From an uncultured Collinsella sp. (GTDB lineage: Bacteria; Actinomycetota; Coriobacteriia; Coriobacteriales; Coriobacteriaceae): a DNA stretch of 12,832 nucleotides. The translations under genes and the position numbers were made by a program. Shown here in pieces: positions 12,764-12,832 of this stretch (within the stretch, counting starts at the first letter, position 1; each line of letters begins with the position of its first letter). The DNA lies in assembly GCA_900768265.1 (NCBI GenBank), contig CAAGCF010000039.1:1-12832 (forward strand), given 5' to 3'. A model generated the notes under the pieces. That model ran no database searches. It was given only the letters and a program-made list of their open reading frames with translations, and was not told the DNA's origin.

Positions 12764-12832
12764 ATGAGTATAGACCTCAGGGTGAAGCACGACCTGGAGT
12801 CCAGGAGGCGGGCCGTCGAGCTCTTCGACGCC
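12764..12832 (+). CDS. Transposase N-terminus (partial, 23 codons)
   Basis: It has the same 23-residue start as the left copy (MSIDLRVKHD...), running off the window. The identical length at both ends reflects the window cut and not a natural truncation. Confidence 0.65.
   Translation, partial: MSIDLRVKHDLESRRRAVELFDA

Larger units (their letters stand above)
12714..12832 (+). mobile_element. Insertion sequence, 5' end (right copy, truncated by window edge)
   Basis: This is the exact reverse complement of 1-119. The element starts near TGAACTGCC (12718-12726) and continues out of the window, with transposase on the plus strand. Both copies therefore read outward from the segment. Confidence 0.72.

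Noticed and set aside
1..12832. A composite transposon bounded by inverted IS copies
   Set aside because: The cargo is core metabolism and a tRNA, the ends are cut at identical internal points of the IS, and only one IS end per copy is visible.
1..12832. CRISPR array, toxin-antitoxin or phage-defence genes
   Set aside because: No regularly spaced direct repeats and no recognisable defence or toxin genes were seen.

Overview
The window looks like a chromosomal segment of a gut coriobacterium, most likely Collinsella. I infer this from the GC-rich coding sequence with strong G/C third positions, the conserved housekeeping genes, and dispersed palindromes of the type ACCACCACAAAGG...CCTTTGTGGTGGT, which I associate from memory with Collinsella genomes. 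No search was run. Both ends stop inside the same insertion sequence in opposite orientation: bases 1-119 are the exact reverse complement of 12714-12832. This looks like an assembly contig that ends in a multicopy IS, not a composite transposon.

Layout, left to right. Bases 1-119 are the 5' end of an IS (transposase N-terminus, minus strand), abutting half of a palindromic repeat. An HD-domain phosphohydrolase follows (192-791, +), then an intact palindrome (796-836). proA (851-2137, -) is divergent from an alpha/beta hydrolase of the proline iminopeptidase type (2251-3669, +). A repeat-rich intergenic region (3675-3948) follows, including a 160-bp MITE-like imperfect palindrome. Then comes a minus-strand block: proB (3984-5111), nicotinate phosphoribosyltransferase (5215-6720), a 158-aa Ala/Pro/Lys-rich tail-anchored protein (6803-7279), tRNA-Ala(CGC) (7345-7417, with a clear promoter), and a PflX-type radical SAM protein (7568-8506). 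A 537-bp intergenic region carries a probable structured RNA on the plus strand, ending in a terminator (about 8657-8803). It is followed by a WecA/TagO-type glycan-lipid transferase (9044-10243, +), trpS (10422-11471, +) with a strong terminator, and a small Cys-rich protein (11695-11988, +). After two more hairpins comes a short MGMT/ATL-type DNA alkyltransferase (12346-12666, -), then another half palindrome and the right-hand IS copy.

Functionally the genes are mostly core metabolism. ProB and ProA carry out the first two steps of proline synthesis, and a likely proline-releasing peptidase lies between them. NAD salvage, tryptophan charging, and undecaprenyl-phosphate-linked glycan initiation are also represented.

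The unusual content is between the genes. At least three palindromic repeat families with unrelated stems share a GGGGAC core in the loop or spacer. Two copies of one IS sit at the same point and in the same orientation in the loop of one of these families. Two elements have an A-B-A'-B' arrangement of complementary segments, which allows a pseudoknot or alternative hairpins.
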